A DNA stretch of 64,000 nucleotides. It comes from Clostridium kluyveri DSM 555. Lineage in GTDB: Bacteria; Bacillota; Clostridia; Clostridiales; Clostridiaceae. The notes under the pieces are model-generated. The model ran no database searches and had not been told where the DNA came from. It worked only from the letters and a program-made list of their open reading frames with translations. Numbering within the stretch: position 1 is the first letter of the stretch; the number at the start of each line of letters is the position of its first letter. The stretch spans positions 620,001 through 684,000 of the forward strand of contig NC_009706.1 of NCBI RefSeq assembly GCF_000016505.1, in the 5' to 3' direction. The translations under genes and the position numbers were made by a program. Shown piece after piece: positions 1 through 9,541 of this stretch.

Positions 1-2
1 AA

Positions 3-107
3 ACTTCTGTGGATAGTATAAAGTCAGAAAAAATGGAAAATAGCAATACTAATAAAACCAATGATGGTAAAAATAATTCTGATAACATAGTAGATGTATT
101 TGCTTAA
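3..107 (+). CDS. C-terminal end of an unknown protein (partial)
   Basis: An open frame runs in from the window edge and stops with TAA at 105-107. The 34 visible residues are hydrophilic and rich in Asn, Ser, Lys and Asp, ending in a short hydrophobic tail (IVDVFA). Such a low-complexity end is typical of a disordered C-terminal tail and does not reveal the family. The protein cannot be identified from this fragment. Confidence 0.5.
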   Translation, partial: TSVDSIKSEKMENSNTNKTNDGKNNSDNIVDVFA

Positions 108-173
108 AGTATATTTATCAAAATAGTGTTCCATGAATTTGGACTTTTAAATTAGTATGTATTTTAAATTTTT

Positions 174-215
174 AAAGTATTAAAGACTCTGATGACTCAG
201 GGCCTTTAATACTTT
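174..215. terminator. Long hairpin after the partial gene
   Basis: A perfect 12-bp stem (174-185 with 204-215) carries a smaller CTGA/TCAG stem in its loop. No T-run follows on either strand, so it is a weak candidate for a Rho-independent terminator. It sits in the 365-base gap before the pantothenate operon; nothing else was recognised in 216-472. Confidence 0.5.
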
Positions 216-472
216 AAGAAACATTAGGAATATGTTTATATAAATATAATTTACAAAATTAATATATAATATACTGGGAATTTGAACAAAATATAAGTAC
301 TTGAATAGAACTTTAATGTGTGCTAGAATAGCTTTGGGTAGTATCGTTTTGAGCTGCACCATAAGTGTTGATAAATTATTCTTCTGCTCATATCAATTTT
401 TGAAAGAGACAGGATGCGATTTGATTTTAAAATTTTGTTTGTATTTTTGTGTTGTAAAGAGATGGTGATGCC

Positions 473-1333
473 ATGAAATTTAATATTGGTTTTGTTGGAG
501 CTGGTAGAGTAGGAGTAACCTTGGGCAAGTATTTTTCCCTTAATGGATTAAACTTGAAAGGCTACTACAGTAAAAGTAGAAGTTCAGCAGAGGAAGCTGC
601 TGATTTTACATCCAGTAAATATTACGAAGAACTTGAAGCTTTGATAAAAGATTGTAATGTTATTTTTATAACAACCCCTGATGATATTATACAAGAAATA
701 TGGAATAAAATAAAAAAATACAAACTGAAAAATAAAATAATCTGCCATTCAAGTGGTTCTTTGTCCTCTTCAATCTTTTCAGATATTGACACTTTAGGAG
801 CATTCGGATATTCTATCCATCCCATGTGTGCTTTTTCAGATAGGTTTAATACTTATAAAACATTATATAAAATTTATTTTTCCATTGAAGGACATGATGC
901 TTACATCACAGATTTAAAGGGACTTTTTGAAAAAATGGGTAATAAAATTATTATACTTGACAAAAGTAAAAAACCCTTATATCATCTTGCCAATGTGACA
1001 GTTTCTAATTTAGTGCTTTCTCTTTTAAATATAGGATGTGCATATCTAGAAGACTGTGGTATTAATAGGGATGATGCAATTAATGCTCTTATGCCTTTGA
1101 TTGACAATAATTTAACTAACATAAAAAACAAGGGCTTTATAAATGCATTAACTGGTCCTGTAGAGCGTGGAGATATAGAGACTATTAAACATCATCTTGA
1201 GGTTATACCAGAGGTGCATAAGAATTTATACAGAGTATTGTCTTTGAATCTAGTGGAGCTGTCAGAAAAAAAACATGTGGGAACAAAATGGGATAAAATA
1301 AAAAATGAACTTGGAGGTAATGAACATGGCTAA
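473..1333 (+). CDS. Rossmann-fold/DUF2520 protein, probable alternative ketopantoate reductase
   Basis: A 286-aa protein. Residues 5-14 hold a dinucleotide-binding turn (GFVGAGRVG), and the C-terminal half has the all-helical look of the DUF2520 family, which resembles 6-phosphogluconate dehydrogenase-like dimerisation domains. The start follows AGAGATGGTGA. It overlaps panB by 8 bases and leads the panB-panC operon, where no classical panE is visible. By position it most likely reduces 2-dehydropantoate to pantoate with NAD(P)H. The DUF2520 family call is from remembered family traits; the enzymatic role is inferred from context. It could also be another NAD(P)-dependent oxidoreductase. Confidence 0.75.
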   Translation: MKFNIGFVGAGRVGVTLGKYFSLNGLNLKGYYSKSRSSAEEAADFTSSKYYEELEALIKDCNVIFITTPDDIIQEIWNKIKKYKLKNKIICHSSGSLSSSIFSDIDTLGAFGYSIHPMCAFSDRFNTYKTLYKIYFSIEGHDAYITDLKGLFEKMGNKIIILDKSKKPLYHLANVTVSNLVLSLLNIGCAYLEDCGINRDDAINALMPLIDNNLTNIKNKGFINALTGPVERGDIETIKHHLEVIPEVHKNLYRVLSLNLVELSEKKHVGTKWDKIKNELGGNEHG

Positions 1334-2168
1334 AAATAATGTTTCTACTTTTGTAAGTGCAAAACATAATAATGAAAAGATTACAATGCTTACTGCTTAT
1401 GATTACTCTATGGCTAAGCTTATGGATGAATCCGGTATTAATGGTATTCTAGTTGGAGATTCACTGGGCATGGTATGTCTTGGTTATAAAGATACCTTAA
1501 GTGTTACCATGGAGGATATGCTTCATCATATTAAAGCGGTTACAAGAGGGGCTAAAGATGCGCTGGTAGTGGGAGATATGCCTTTTATGTCCTATCAGAC
1601 TTCTGTATATGATGCGGTAAAGAATGCAGGCAGGATAATTCAAGAGGGACTGGCGGGAGCTGTAAAACTTGAAGGGGGCGTTTCAGTGTATGAACAGGTG
1701 AAAGCTATTGTAAAAGCTCAAATTCCTGTAATGGGACATATAGGTCTTACCCCCCAGTCTGTTAATGTATTTGGTGGTTTTAAAGTTCAGGGCAAGGATG
1801 AATCTAAGGCAAAAAATATAATTGAAGATGCAAAAAGACTTGAAGAAGCGGGGGCCTTTTCTATTGTTTTAGAAGGAATACCTTATAAATTAGCTAAAAT
1901 TATTACAGAGACAGTATCTATACCCACTATTGGAATAGGTGCAGGGAAGTATTGCGACGGACAGATATTGGTATATCAGGATATGTTGGGATTATTTTCT
2001 GATTTTAAACCTAAGTTTGTTAAGTCCTATGGAAATGCTGGGGAAGTTATAAGAAAAGCATTTAAAGACTATATTACTGAAGTTAAGGAGGGTATTTTTC
2101 CCGATGAAGAATATAGTTTTAAAATGGATGATAGTATTATAGATAAATGCATTAAAGAAGGTGTGTAA
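1326..2168 (+). CDS. panB: 3-methyl-2-oxobutanoate hydroxymethyltransferase
   Basis: PanB transfers a hydroxymethyl group from methylene-tetrahydrofolate to 2-oxoisovalerate, making ketopantoate in the cytosol, the first step to pantothenate and CoA. The 280-aa product has the usual length and shows the metal-binding Asp residues in VGDS (D45) and VVGDMPF (D84), the KLEGG motif near 115-119 and the catalytic Glu in VLEG (E183). The start at 1326 is chosen because GGAGG at 1313-1317 lies 8 bases upstream; the frame is open further upstream without a better site. It overlaps the DUF2520 gene by 8 bases, so translation is probably coupled. Confidence 0.96.
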   Translation: MAKNNVSTFVSAKHNNEKITMLTAYDYSMAKLMDESGINGILVGDSLGMVCLGYKDTLSVTMEDMLHHIKAVTRGAKDALVVGDMPFMSYQTSVYDAVKNAGRIIQEGLAGAVKLEGGVSVYEQVKAIVKAQIPVMGHIGLTPQSVNVFGGFKVQGKDESKAKNIIEDAKRLEEAGAFSIVLEGIPYKLAKIITETVSIPTIGIGAGKYCDGQILVYQDMLGLFSDFKPKFVKSYGNAGEVIRKAFKDYITEVKEGIFPDEEYSFKMDDSIIDKCIKEGV

Positions 2169-2169
2169 A

Positions 2170-3048
2170 ATGGAAACGATTGTATTAAAAAGGCACGATA
2201 GTATAAAAAGAGTAAAGACAGTGGGTGAGGTAAGAAAACAGATAAAAAAATGGAAAAGAGAGGGATTTACTATTGGGCTTGTACCTACTATGGGATTTTT
2301 ACATGAGGGGCATGAAAGCCTTATAAAAAGAGCAGCAGAGGAAAATGACAAAGTAGTAGTTAGTGTATTTGTAAATCCTACACAATTTGGTGAAAATGAA
2401 GATTTAGGATCCTATCCTAGAGATATAAAAAGAGACGAGGTTTTGTGTAAAAAAGCTGGAGCCAATTTAATATTCAATCCAGAACCTTCAGAGATGTATT
2501 ATAAAGATGCAAGTACTGTTGTAAATGTAAATGGTTTGACAGAAGGTCTGTGTGGTGCAAGGAGACCCGTTCATTTTGGGGGAGTGTGTCTTGTAGTTTC
2601 AAAATTATTTAATATTGTAACTCCAGATAGGGCTTATTTTGGCGAAAAAGATGCACAGCAGCTTGCAGTTATAAAGAAAATGGTAAAAGATTTAAATTTT
2701 GATATAGAAATAGTAGGATGTCCTATAGTAAGGGAATTTGATGGTCTTGCCAAAAGCTCAAGGAATACTTATCTCTCCTTTGAAGAAAGAAAAGCAGCCA
2801 GTATACTAAATGAAAGCCTTATTTTAGCAAAAAAAGCTTTGAATTTAGGAGAAAGAAATGTAGGCAGGATAAAGGATATGATTAATGAAAAGTTAAGTTC
2901 AGAAATCTTAACAAGGATAGATTATATTGAAATTGTGGATAGTTTAAGTCTGGAACCTGTACAGAGTATATCTTCTTCCATTCTAGTTGCAATTGCGGTA
3001 TATATAGGAAGAACCAGGCTTATAGATAATTTTACTTTTAAAGTATAG
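2170..3048 (+). CDS. panC: Pantothenate synthetase (pantoate-beta-alanine ligase)
   Basis: PanC joins pantoate and beta-alanine with ATP to give pantothenate. The 292-aa product carries the nucleotidyltransferase HIGH-like motif PTMGFLHEGH (about 39-48), FVNPTQF, a GEKDAQQL block and a KMSKS-like LAKSSRN. The ATG at 2170 is chosen over GTG 2161 because the AGAAGGTG ribosome site precedes it. One base separates it from the panB stop. panD, which supplies beta-alanine, does not follow here; the next gene is a HAD phosphatase after a 209-base gap, so panD is elsewhere or absent. Confidence 0.96.
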   Translation: METIVLKRHDSIKRVKTVGEVRKQIKKWKREGFTIGLVPTMGFLHEGHESLIKRAAEENDKVVVSVFVNPTQFGENEDLGSYPRDIKRDEVLCKKAGANLIFNPEPSEMYYKDASTVVNVNGLTEGLCGARRPVHFGGVCLVVSKLFNIVTPDRAYFGEKDAQQLAVIKKMVKDLNFDIEIVGCPIVREFDGLAKSSRNTYLSFEERKAASILNESLILAKKALNLGERNVGRIKDMINEKLSSEILTRIDYIEIVDSLSLEPVQSISSSILVAIAVYIGRTRLIDNFTFKV

Positions 3049-3257
3049 ATTGTATAATGTACTTATTGTACTTTAGGATATTGGGATAGTGTATTTAATT
3101 ACATTTTATATCTTGATATCCATTTTTTCATACTATAAAATGTTTAATCTATGTAGAATAATTACTTATACTAGAATATAATAAAGTTAAGTCATAATAG
3201 AACAAGTGATTCTTGGGTTTAGGTAATGATGATTTAATTAAATTGGAGGAAAATATT

Positions 3258-4103
3258 TTGACTTTATATATTTCAGATCTAGATGGAACATTATTAAATT
3301 CAGAACAGGTTGTAAGTGAGTATTCCGTTAGAATTGTAAATAAATTAATAGCACTGGGGATAAAGTTCACTGTTGCTACTGCCAGATCTTATGAGGCTTC
3401 AAAAAATATATTAAAGCCACTAAATTTGAATTTACCTATTATTTTAAATAATGGATCTTTTATATATGATCCTTCTTTGAATAAAAATATCAGAGAAAAT
3501 TATTTAGATAAAAGTATAGTTGAGTTTATTTTAAGGCATTATAGTTTAAAGAAAATTTCTCCTTTTGTATCTGGAATAGATCTTAATGGAAATAAAAAAA
3601 TATTTTATAAAGGTATTTTTAATGAAGGCCAGAGAATATATATAAATTCACGAAAAAGGCAAGAGGATAAGAGACTTACTATGGTAAAGGATTTTTCAAA
3701 GATTGGAGAATACAATATTATAAATATATTTGCCATAGAAAAAGGAAATGAATTAGATTATTCTTATAGATTATTTAAAAATACTATAGATGCTACCTGC
3801 CATTATACAGAAGAAATTTATTCAAAAGGTTTTTTCTGGCTGGAGGTTACGAATTCCTATGCTAATAAAAAATCTGCTGCAGAATTTTTGAAAGATTATT
3901 TAAAGATTAATGAACTTATTTGTTTTGGAGATAACTTAAATGATAAACCTCTTTTTGAATTGGCAGATGAAAGGTATGCAGTTGAAAATGCTTACAAACC
4001 ATTGAAGGATATTGCTACTGGAATTATTCCCTCTAATGATAAGGATGGAGTGGCTAAATTCCTTTACCACAAATATAAAAATTTTACAACTAAACTAAAA
4101 TAA
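3258..4103 (+). CDS. HAD-superfamily Cof-type phosphatase
   Basis: A 281-aa haloacid dehalogenase-like hydrolase of the Cof (IIB cap) type. Motif I is DLDGTLL with nucleophile D7 and acid D9; motif IV is GDNLND near the C-terminus. Such enzymes dephosphorylate sugar phosphates, flavin or pyridoxal phosphates in the cytosol; the substrate cannot be read from sequence. The TTG at 3258 is the likely start because GGAGGA lies 7 bases upstream; a longer in-frame extension lacks a site. It is convergent with the spoVR operon and shares a terminator with it. Confidence 0.85.
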   Translation: MTLYISDLDGTLLNSEQVVSEYSVRIVNKLIALGIKFTVATARSYEASKNILKPLNLNLPIILNNGSFIYDPSLNKNIRENYLDKSIVEFILRHYSLKKISPFVSGIDLNGNKKIFYKGIFNEGQRIYINSRKRQEDKRLTMVKDFSKIGEYNIINIFAIEKGNELDYSYRLFKNTIDATCHYTEEIYSKGFFWLEVTNSYANKKSAAEFLKDYLKINELICFGDNLNDKPLFELADERYAVENAYKPLKDIATGIIPSNDKDGVAKFLYHKYKNFTTKLK

Positions 4104-4128
4104 TTTAGCTGTGTGAATTATAATTTTA

Positions 4129-4170
4129 AAAAGTCTTTAATAAATTAGAGAACATTTATTAAAGACTTTT
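4129..4170. terminator. Bidirectional terminator between the HAD gene and spoVR
   Basis: A perfect 17-bp stem (4129-4145 with 4154-4170) with an 8-base loop. The ends are A-rich and T-rich on opposite sides, so it can stop transcription from both convergent genes. Confidence 0.85.
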
Positions 4171-4173
4171 AAA

Positions 4174-5439
4174 TTATCTTAAGGTTATATATGAAATTTT
4201 TTTATTTTCATTACAGCAAACCTGTACACTTTCATCTTTCAGCTTTGTATTTAATCTGACTGGATATCCCCAAAGTTCATAAAGATATTTTAGAGTAGCT
4301 TCCATATAACTTGAATTTAATTCTCTTCCTTCATAAATATGATTTAACACGAGGGCAGTATCTTTTTTTGATATACTGTCAACTACAATATTGGGGATTA
4401 AATTCATGCCGCAGAGATTACAAAGGGTATTTCTAATTTTCAGCCATCCGTCTCCATCTGGGATCTCTCTTACTACATAGTCATCTCCTCTTTTACCATA
4501 TTCAAATAAGTTTAATTCGTAGCATAGTTCTTCGGTGAGGTATCTTCTTATAAAGGACTCATCGCGTTCTAGCATCCGCACTTCAAATATTTTATCTATT
4601 CCGTATTTTTTCTCTAGGTTTTCAAACATTTTAAAACCAACATAATAAGGATTTATACTTCCCATAGTGGGGGCTATAACGTCATTATGTCTTTTTATAA
4701 ATTCCACATAAAGAGAAGCTGTCAGATTAAGCTGATTTAAAATTTTGTAATGCCAGTAACTTGCCCAACCTTCATTCATAATTTTTGTTTCAATTTGGGG
4801 TATAAAATATAAGGTTTCATTTCTAACTACATTTAAAACATTTTTTTGCCATTCTTCTAAGGTACCGTGGTTTATTATAAATGCTATAATGTCATCTTTA
4901 CATTCTTCTTCTGTTTTTTTAAGTCCCACAGTTCTCACTGTTTGAAATCTTATAGCATGGGCGGTATTTAAAATTTTTTCCACCTCTTCGTATCCAATGC
5001 TAGGATCATTCACATATTCTCTTATCATATCTGCGTGGTTTTTAAACATTTCGATAGCATAGGATGCATTAGTACCTTCTTTAAATAGTCTGTTATTCTT
5101 AAAAAAATCATTATGTCCATATACATGGGCCATAGTTAGAATTTGCAGAAGCAGTGTATTATCTTTCATTAAATAGGCAAGACAAGGATTTGAATTTATT
5201 ACCATTTCATAAGGAAGACCTGTAAGATTATATTTATATAGTGATTCTGATCTGTCGTAGGCCTTTCCAAAGCTCCAATGGGGATACCTAGAGGGCATTC
5301 CCACATAAGCTTCATAGGCAATCATATCCTTATAACTTATGATTTCAAATTCCTGAGGGTAAAAGTCAAGACCTGATTCTTCAGCTTTGGACTCTATTAT
5401 ATGCCCCCAGGTTTCTAAGTCCTTATTTGTATATTCCAC
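4174..5439 (-). CDS. spoVR: SpoVR family protein
   Basis: The product (about 421 aa) matches SpoVR, known in Bacillus as affecting spore cortex formation and in enterics as YcgB. Recognisable blocks include GLDFYPQEFEI, GMPSRYPHWSFGKAYDR, NSNPCLAYL and HVYGHNDFFKNN. It is the last gene of prkA-yhbH-spoVR, a widely conserved trio. The GTG at 5439 is preferred because GAGGTGAT, a near-perfect ribosome site, lies just upstream; GTG 5448 overlaps the yhbH stop (GTGA) and is an alternative. The biochemical activity of the family is not established. Confidence 0.93.
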   Translation of the reverse strand: MEYTNKDLETWGHIIESKAEESGLDFYPQEFEIISYKDMIAYEAYVGMPSRYPHWSFGKAYDRSESLYKYNLTGLPYEMVINSNPCLAYLMKDNTLLLQILTMAHVYGHNDFFKNNRLFKEGTNASYAIEMFKNHADMIREYVNDPSIGYEEVEKILNTAHAIRFQTVRTVGLKKTEEECKDDIIAFIINHGTLEEWQKNVLNVVRNETLYFIPQIETKIMNEGWASYWHYKILNQLNLTASLYVEFIKRHNDVIAPTMGSINPYYVGFKMFENLEKKYGIDKIFEVRMLERDESFIRRYLTEELCYELNLFEYGKRGDDYVVREIPDGDGWLKIRNTLCNLCGMNLIPNIVVDSISKKDTALVLNHIYEGRELNSSYMEATLKYLYELWGYPVRLNTKLKDESVQVCCNENKKISYITLR

Positions 5440-5444
5440 GGAAA

Positions 5445-6656
5445 TCACCTCTCTTCCAATTCTTTATTCAGTATTTTTTTCAGGGATTTCCATAAATCTT
5501 GTTTTTCATGAATAGTAACTACAGTAAAGTTATTATCAGTAATTTTATTTTGAAAAATGTGTTTTATACTGCTTCCATAAGGACTTGGAATAATTTCAGC
5601 GTAGCTAAAAAGATTGCATACTTTACATAGGTCCTTAGCGCATTTTAATGCCAGACTATTATCTTCGCTCCAATTATCCCCATCACTAACATAAAAAGTG
5701 TAAACATTCCAGTAAGCAGGATTATAATTTTCTTCAATTACTTCTAAAGCTTTTTTTAAGCCACTGGATATATAAGTTCCACCAGATTCTACTTTGTGAA
5801 AAAATTCATTCTCTGTAACTACTTTAGCAGAAGTAGAATGAGAAATAAATTTTACTTCTACATTATTGTATTTCATTTTTATAAATCTGTACAATACAAA
5901 GAAAAAAGATCTAGCTAAAAATTTTCTAGTACTATCCATAGAGCCTGATGTATCCATTACACAAATAATTGCAGCGTTTAGCTCTAGTTTTGGTTTCCTT
6001 TTTACTCTGAAATATCTTAAATCATCTTGTTTAAATGGGAATCTGGATTTTATAGTTGTATTTTCTGGCAGTTTATTTTTAGGATCAGACTCCAGTTCCC
6101 CATGAATTTCACGTAAAGCCCTTTTAGTACCCTGCTGTCTTTTTAATTTTTCTACCACAGTTCTTTTTTTAGCAAGTCTCGGGTTTATCCCTTTTCTCTG
6201 ATAACCGGATTTTTTAGGAGAATTATTAGAGAGAATCTGTGAAAATTTCTTTTTATCCATTAGAGGAAGCTCCAGATCTTCCATCAGGTAATCTAAAACA
6301 TCTTCTATGGTAACTTCTATTTCATACATATCTTCTCCTTCTTGATTACCTGCACCTTGATTACCCTTTCCATCTCTGTCTTTTATGGCTTTTCCAATTC
6401 TATCTCCTTTTTTTTGGGAGCCATCTCCGCTGCCTACTCCAGAACTATTGTCTCCATATATAAATTGGTATTCTTTTATACCTTTTATGGGAATCTTAAC
6501 TTTTTTGTTTTTACTTTGACCTATGATGCTTTCTTCAGATATTATGTCCGCCAAGTTATCTTTAATAGATTTTTCTACCAATTGTCTATGGCGTCTTCTA
6601 TCTTCTAAAGATCTGTCATGATGGTCATTAACATCAAATTCTCTGAAAATAGCCAT
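5445..6656 (-). CDS. yhbH: YhbH/DUF444 protein with a VWA-like domain
   Basis: About 403 aa. The N-terminal region is charged ([19 protein letters not shown]), followed by a Gly/Asp/Lys-rich linker near 75-105 and a C-terminal von Willebrand A-like domain with the MIDAS motif DTSGSM. It belongs to the conserved prkA-yhbH-spoVR cluster, which is expressed under sporulation or starvation control in other bacteria. ATG 6656 is chosen (GGAAGG 9 bases upstream, 4 bases after the prkA stop); the frame stays open upstream inside prkA. Its partner is probably PrkA, by gene order. Confidence 0.92.
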
Positions 6657-6660
6657 AAGA

Positions 6661-8583
6661 TCAATCCTTCCACAAATTATTGGCAGCATATTTTAAGATA
6701 ACATCACAGCAGTGATCGCAGTAACCTGTTGCCTTTAGCTCTTCTACCATGGAATTGTATTTTACATCTTGGTCTTTATCTCTAACTCTGGATTTAGTTA
6801 TAATTCTAGATAATTCTTTTACTGATGCTGTAAGCTTTTTTTCAATAGCCTCTTTAAGTGGTTCATAGGAGGTATATTCGATTTTACCTCCATTTCTTAT
6901 AATATAGAACATATATGAGGTGACATCTGTTCTAAAACCCTTGGAGGAGCTTTCAGAAACGCCTATATGCTGTTCTATAGATCTCATGAAAGTTTCGTCA
7001 GGATCAAGTTCTTCTCCAGTGGAATGATCTTTGATTTTATTTTTATTTACATAAGCTTCAGCATGATCTAGATAATTATCAAAAAGACTCTCTGCCTGTT
7101 CTTTAAAACTGTGTATAAAGGCTCTAGTCACTTCTTTTTCAAGCAGTTTATTATATTCTTTTCTTATGGTATCTTTTAAAAATGTTAGATATTTCTTTTT
7201 GTCATCTTCTGCAATATCTAAATCCTTAACTGATTTTATTAAACTTTCCATTACACTTAGGGGATTTATACAATTATATTCTGAATTAGAAAGTGCCTGA
7301 TCTAAAGCTTTTATAATGAATCTTGTGGATATTCCTGTCATACCTTCTCGCATGCCAGCTTCTTCCTTCAATTCTGAAAAGTCAATTTTTTTAGTACTTC
7401 CTTTTTCTACTATATCTTCCCCATTATAAATTTTTAATTTTGTCATAGGATCCACCTTGTTTGAAGGTGAAAGCCTGGATAAAATGGCAAACATTGCTGC
7501 AATTTCCATAGTATGCGGTGCTATATGGGCGTTAAATTGGCTTTTACCAAGTATTTTTTTATATATTTTAACTTCTTCGTTTAATTCCATACAATATGGA
7601 ACCTCTATTTTTACTATTCTGTCAAGAATTGCTTCATTGGTATGATCGGATTTAAATTTATTCCATTCTGATTCATTAGAATGTGCTAAAATAATTCCGT
7701 CAAAATAAATCATTGAGCCTTTCCCAGGAGATGGAACAGATTTTTCCTGGGTAGCAGTAATTATGGTATGGAGATATTCCACATCATTTTTAAATACTTC
7801 TATAAATTCTACTAGTCCTCGATTTCCTACGTTGAATGCACCATTAAGAGAAAATATTCTAGGGTCATCTTCAGGGTAAATGTCCATCTTTGATATATCA
7901 ATAGAGCCTGTGAGTACAGAAGTATCCTGATTGTTAGGATCCACAGGAGGTACTACGCCAATTCCTTTTCTAGAACGAATAGAAAAATCAGTAGTTATTA
8001 CAGGAAATTTTTCATATTGCCCATTATAGTCATGTTTAAGTCTGTATTTACAAATGGGGCATAGATCTCCCTCTATTTCAACATTCAAAATTTTTTCAAA
8101 ATCATGTTTTAAATGATTGGGTATTAAATGAAGAGGTTCTTCTCTCATAGGACAACCTTTAAGTGCATATATTGGTTCTGATGTTTCCAGGGCTTTTTTT
8201 ATGGATTCAACTAAAGAGGATTTTCCAGCACCTACGGGTCCTACTAGGTAGAGTACTTGTCTTGATTCTTCTCCTTTCATTGCAGCTGAATGGAAGTAAT
8301 TAACTAATTTCATTATCACTTTATCAATACCAAAAAAATCATTTTTAAAAAAGTTATATCTTCTTATAGGTTCATTTCCATGCAATTTCTTAATTTTAGG
8401 GTTTTCTTCAGGGTTTAATACCTCGTATTTTTTATCTATTATAATATCATACATTCTCTTATGAGCTAATTTTACTATTTGAGGATTATCCTTTACGATT
8501 TGTAGATATTCTAAAAAAGTGCCTTCGAATTCATGTTTTTTTCTTAGTTCTCTATCTTTTTCAATTATATCTTTAAAGTTCAT
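6661..8583 (-). CDS. prkA: PrkA family AAA protein / serine protein kinase-like
   Basis: A 640-aa protein of the PrkA (YeaG) family. An AAA-type ATPase domain fills the N-terminal half, with Walker [10 protein letters not shown] at 115-123 and a Walker B-like stretch [22 protein letters not shown] motif lies between them. The C-terminal part corresponds to the PrkA kinase-like domain and ends in a Cys/His-rich YCDHCCD segment, perhaps a metal site. It heads the operon with yhbH and spoVR; GGAGAGGAG precedes the ATG. In Bacillus the family promotes sporulation; later work on homologues questions kinase activity and favours ATP-dependent protease-like roles. Confidence 0.94.
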
Positions 8584-9002
8584 ATTCTCCTCTCCTTTTT
8601 ACTTTATCTATTACATACTACGCATGATGAATATTTATTATGTATAATAATGATAACTATGGGACTTAAATTAATTAAGTAAATATGTTCAAATGATTTT
8701 TTAAGTAGCTGTTATATTAAAAAGGAGTATATATTATTAGATTTTCAAAGATTTGGTTTAAAGTAGAATAAAAAATAGTCGTTTTTATGTAATTGAAAAT
8801 TAGATAAGTGAATACTTTTATAATTTAAGTATTAATTTATTAAATGAGAGATTTGTTGCAATCATTATATTGCTTTCCTGTAGTGTTGTCAATGTATTTA
8901 TCATAGATAAATCTTTACTAAATTATTATTTTTCTAATTATGGTTTATTAAATTATATGAAGATTAAATTTTTTTGGCACTTATAATTAAATATTTAAGG
9001 AT
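8584..9002. other. AT-rich intergenic stretch upstream of prkA
   Basis: This gap of about 420 bases must hold the promoter of the minus-strand prkA operon. I see no open frame with a ribosome site, no tRNA and no clear consensus promoter; it is extremely A+T rich. Nothing further can be supported. Confidence 0.5.
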
Positions 9003-9036
9003 AAAAATATAACTGGAAATTATATTTTCCAGTTAT
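9003..9036 (-). terminator. Terminator of the efflux/marR operon
   Basis: An 11-bp stem (9009-9019 with 9026-9036). Read on the minus strand it is followed by ATTTTTAT, which fits a Rho-independent terminator just after the marR stop. Confidence 0.75.
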
Positions 9037-9058
9037 GTGAAAAATCAAATAATGTAGA

Positions 9059-9541
9059 TTAATTGCAATTCTCTTCATCTAATAATAAAATAAAACTTTC
9101 TAATGCATGAATAATTTTTTCTACGCTGGTTGGATCCATATTCTTTATAGTATTAGATATGCAGTAGGCAATAAAATGTTCTTTCATTCTGACTATATCA
9201 TTATTTTTTTTAAAATCCTCAGAAACAGAGAGTTTTACGATTCTTCTGTTGTTCTCAGGTATTTCTCTTATTACCACGCCCTGGCTGACTAATCGGTTTA
9301 CTATACCTGAAACTGTGCTTTTGGTCAGCATTAGATGGTCACTTAATTCATTAAGAGTTATATCCGGTGTTTTATATAAATGAAATATAACAGTAAGCTG
9401 AGGGGCTGTGAATCCATATTGTTGTGCTATTTTTTTGAATTTGCACCTAAAAGTTCTATGGATAGTTTTAAAAAGACTAATTATTTCATCAGATTGTTTG
9501 GTTATTAATTCATCATTCCAACATGACGGTTCCTCCTTCAT
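9059..9541 (-). CDS. MarR family transcriptional regulator
   Basis: About 160 aa with the winged helix-turn-helix of MarR: TAPQLTVIFHLYKTPDITLNELSDHL, the recognition region MLTKSTVSGIVNRLV, and wing sequence with REIPENNRR. It is the last gene of the efflux operon and overlaps the pump gene. ATG 9541 is preferred, with an AAGGTGAG site upstream; GTG 9556 is possible but crowds its ribosome site. It most likely represses its own operon by binding the palindrome near 12859-12872 until a drug or toxic metabolite releases it. That target is an inference. Confidence 0.92.
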   Translation of the reverse strand: MKEEPSCWNDELITKQSDEIISLFKTIHRTFRCKFKKIAQQYGFTAPQLTVIFHLYKTPDITLNELSDHLMLTKSTVSGIVNRLVSQGVVIREIPENNRRIVKLSVSEDFKKNNDIVRMKEHFIAYCISNTIKNMDPTSVEKIIHALESFILLLDEENCN

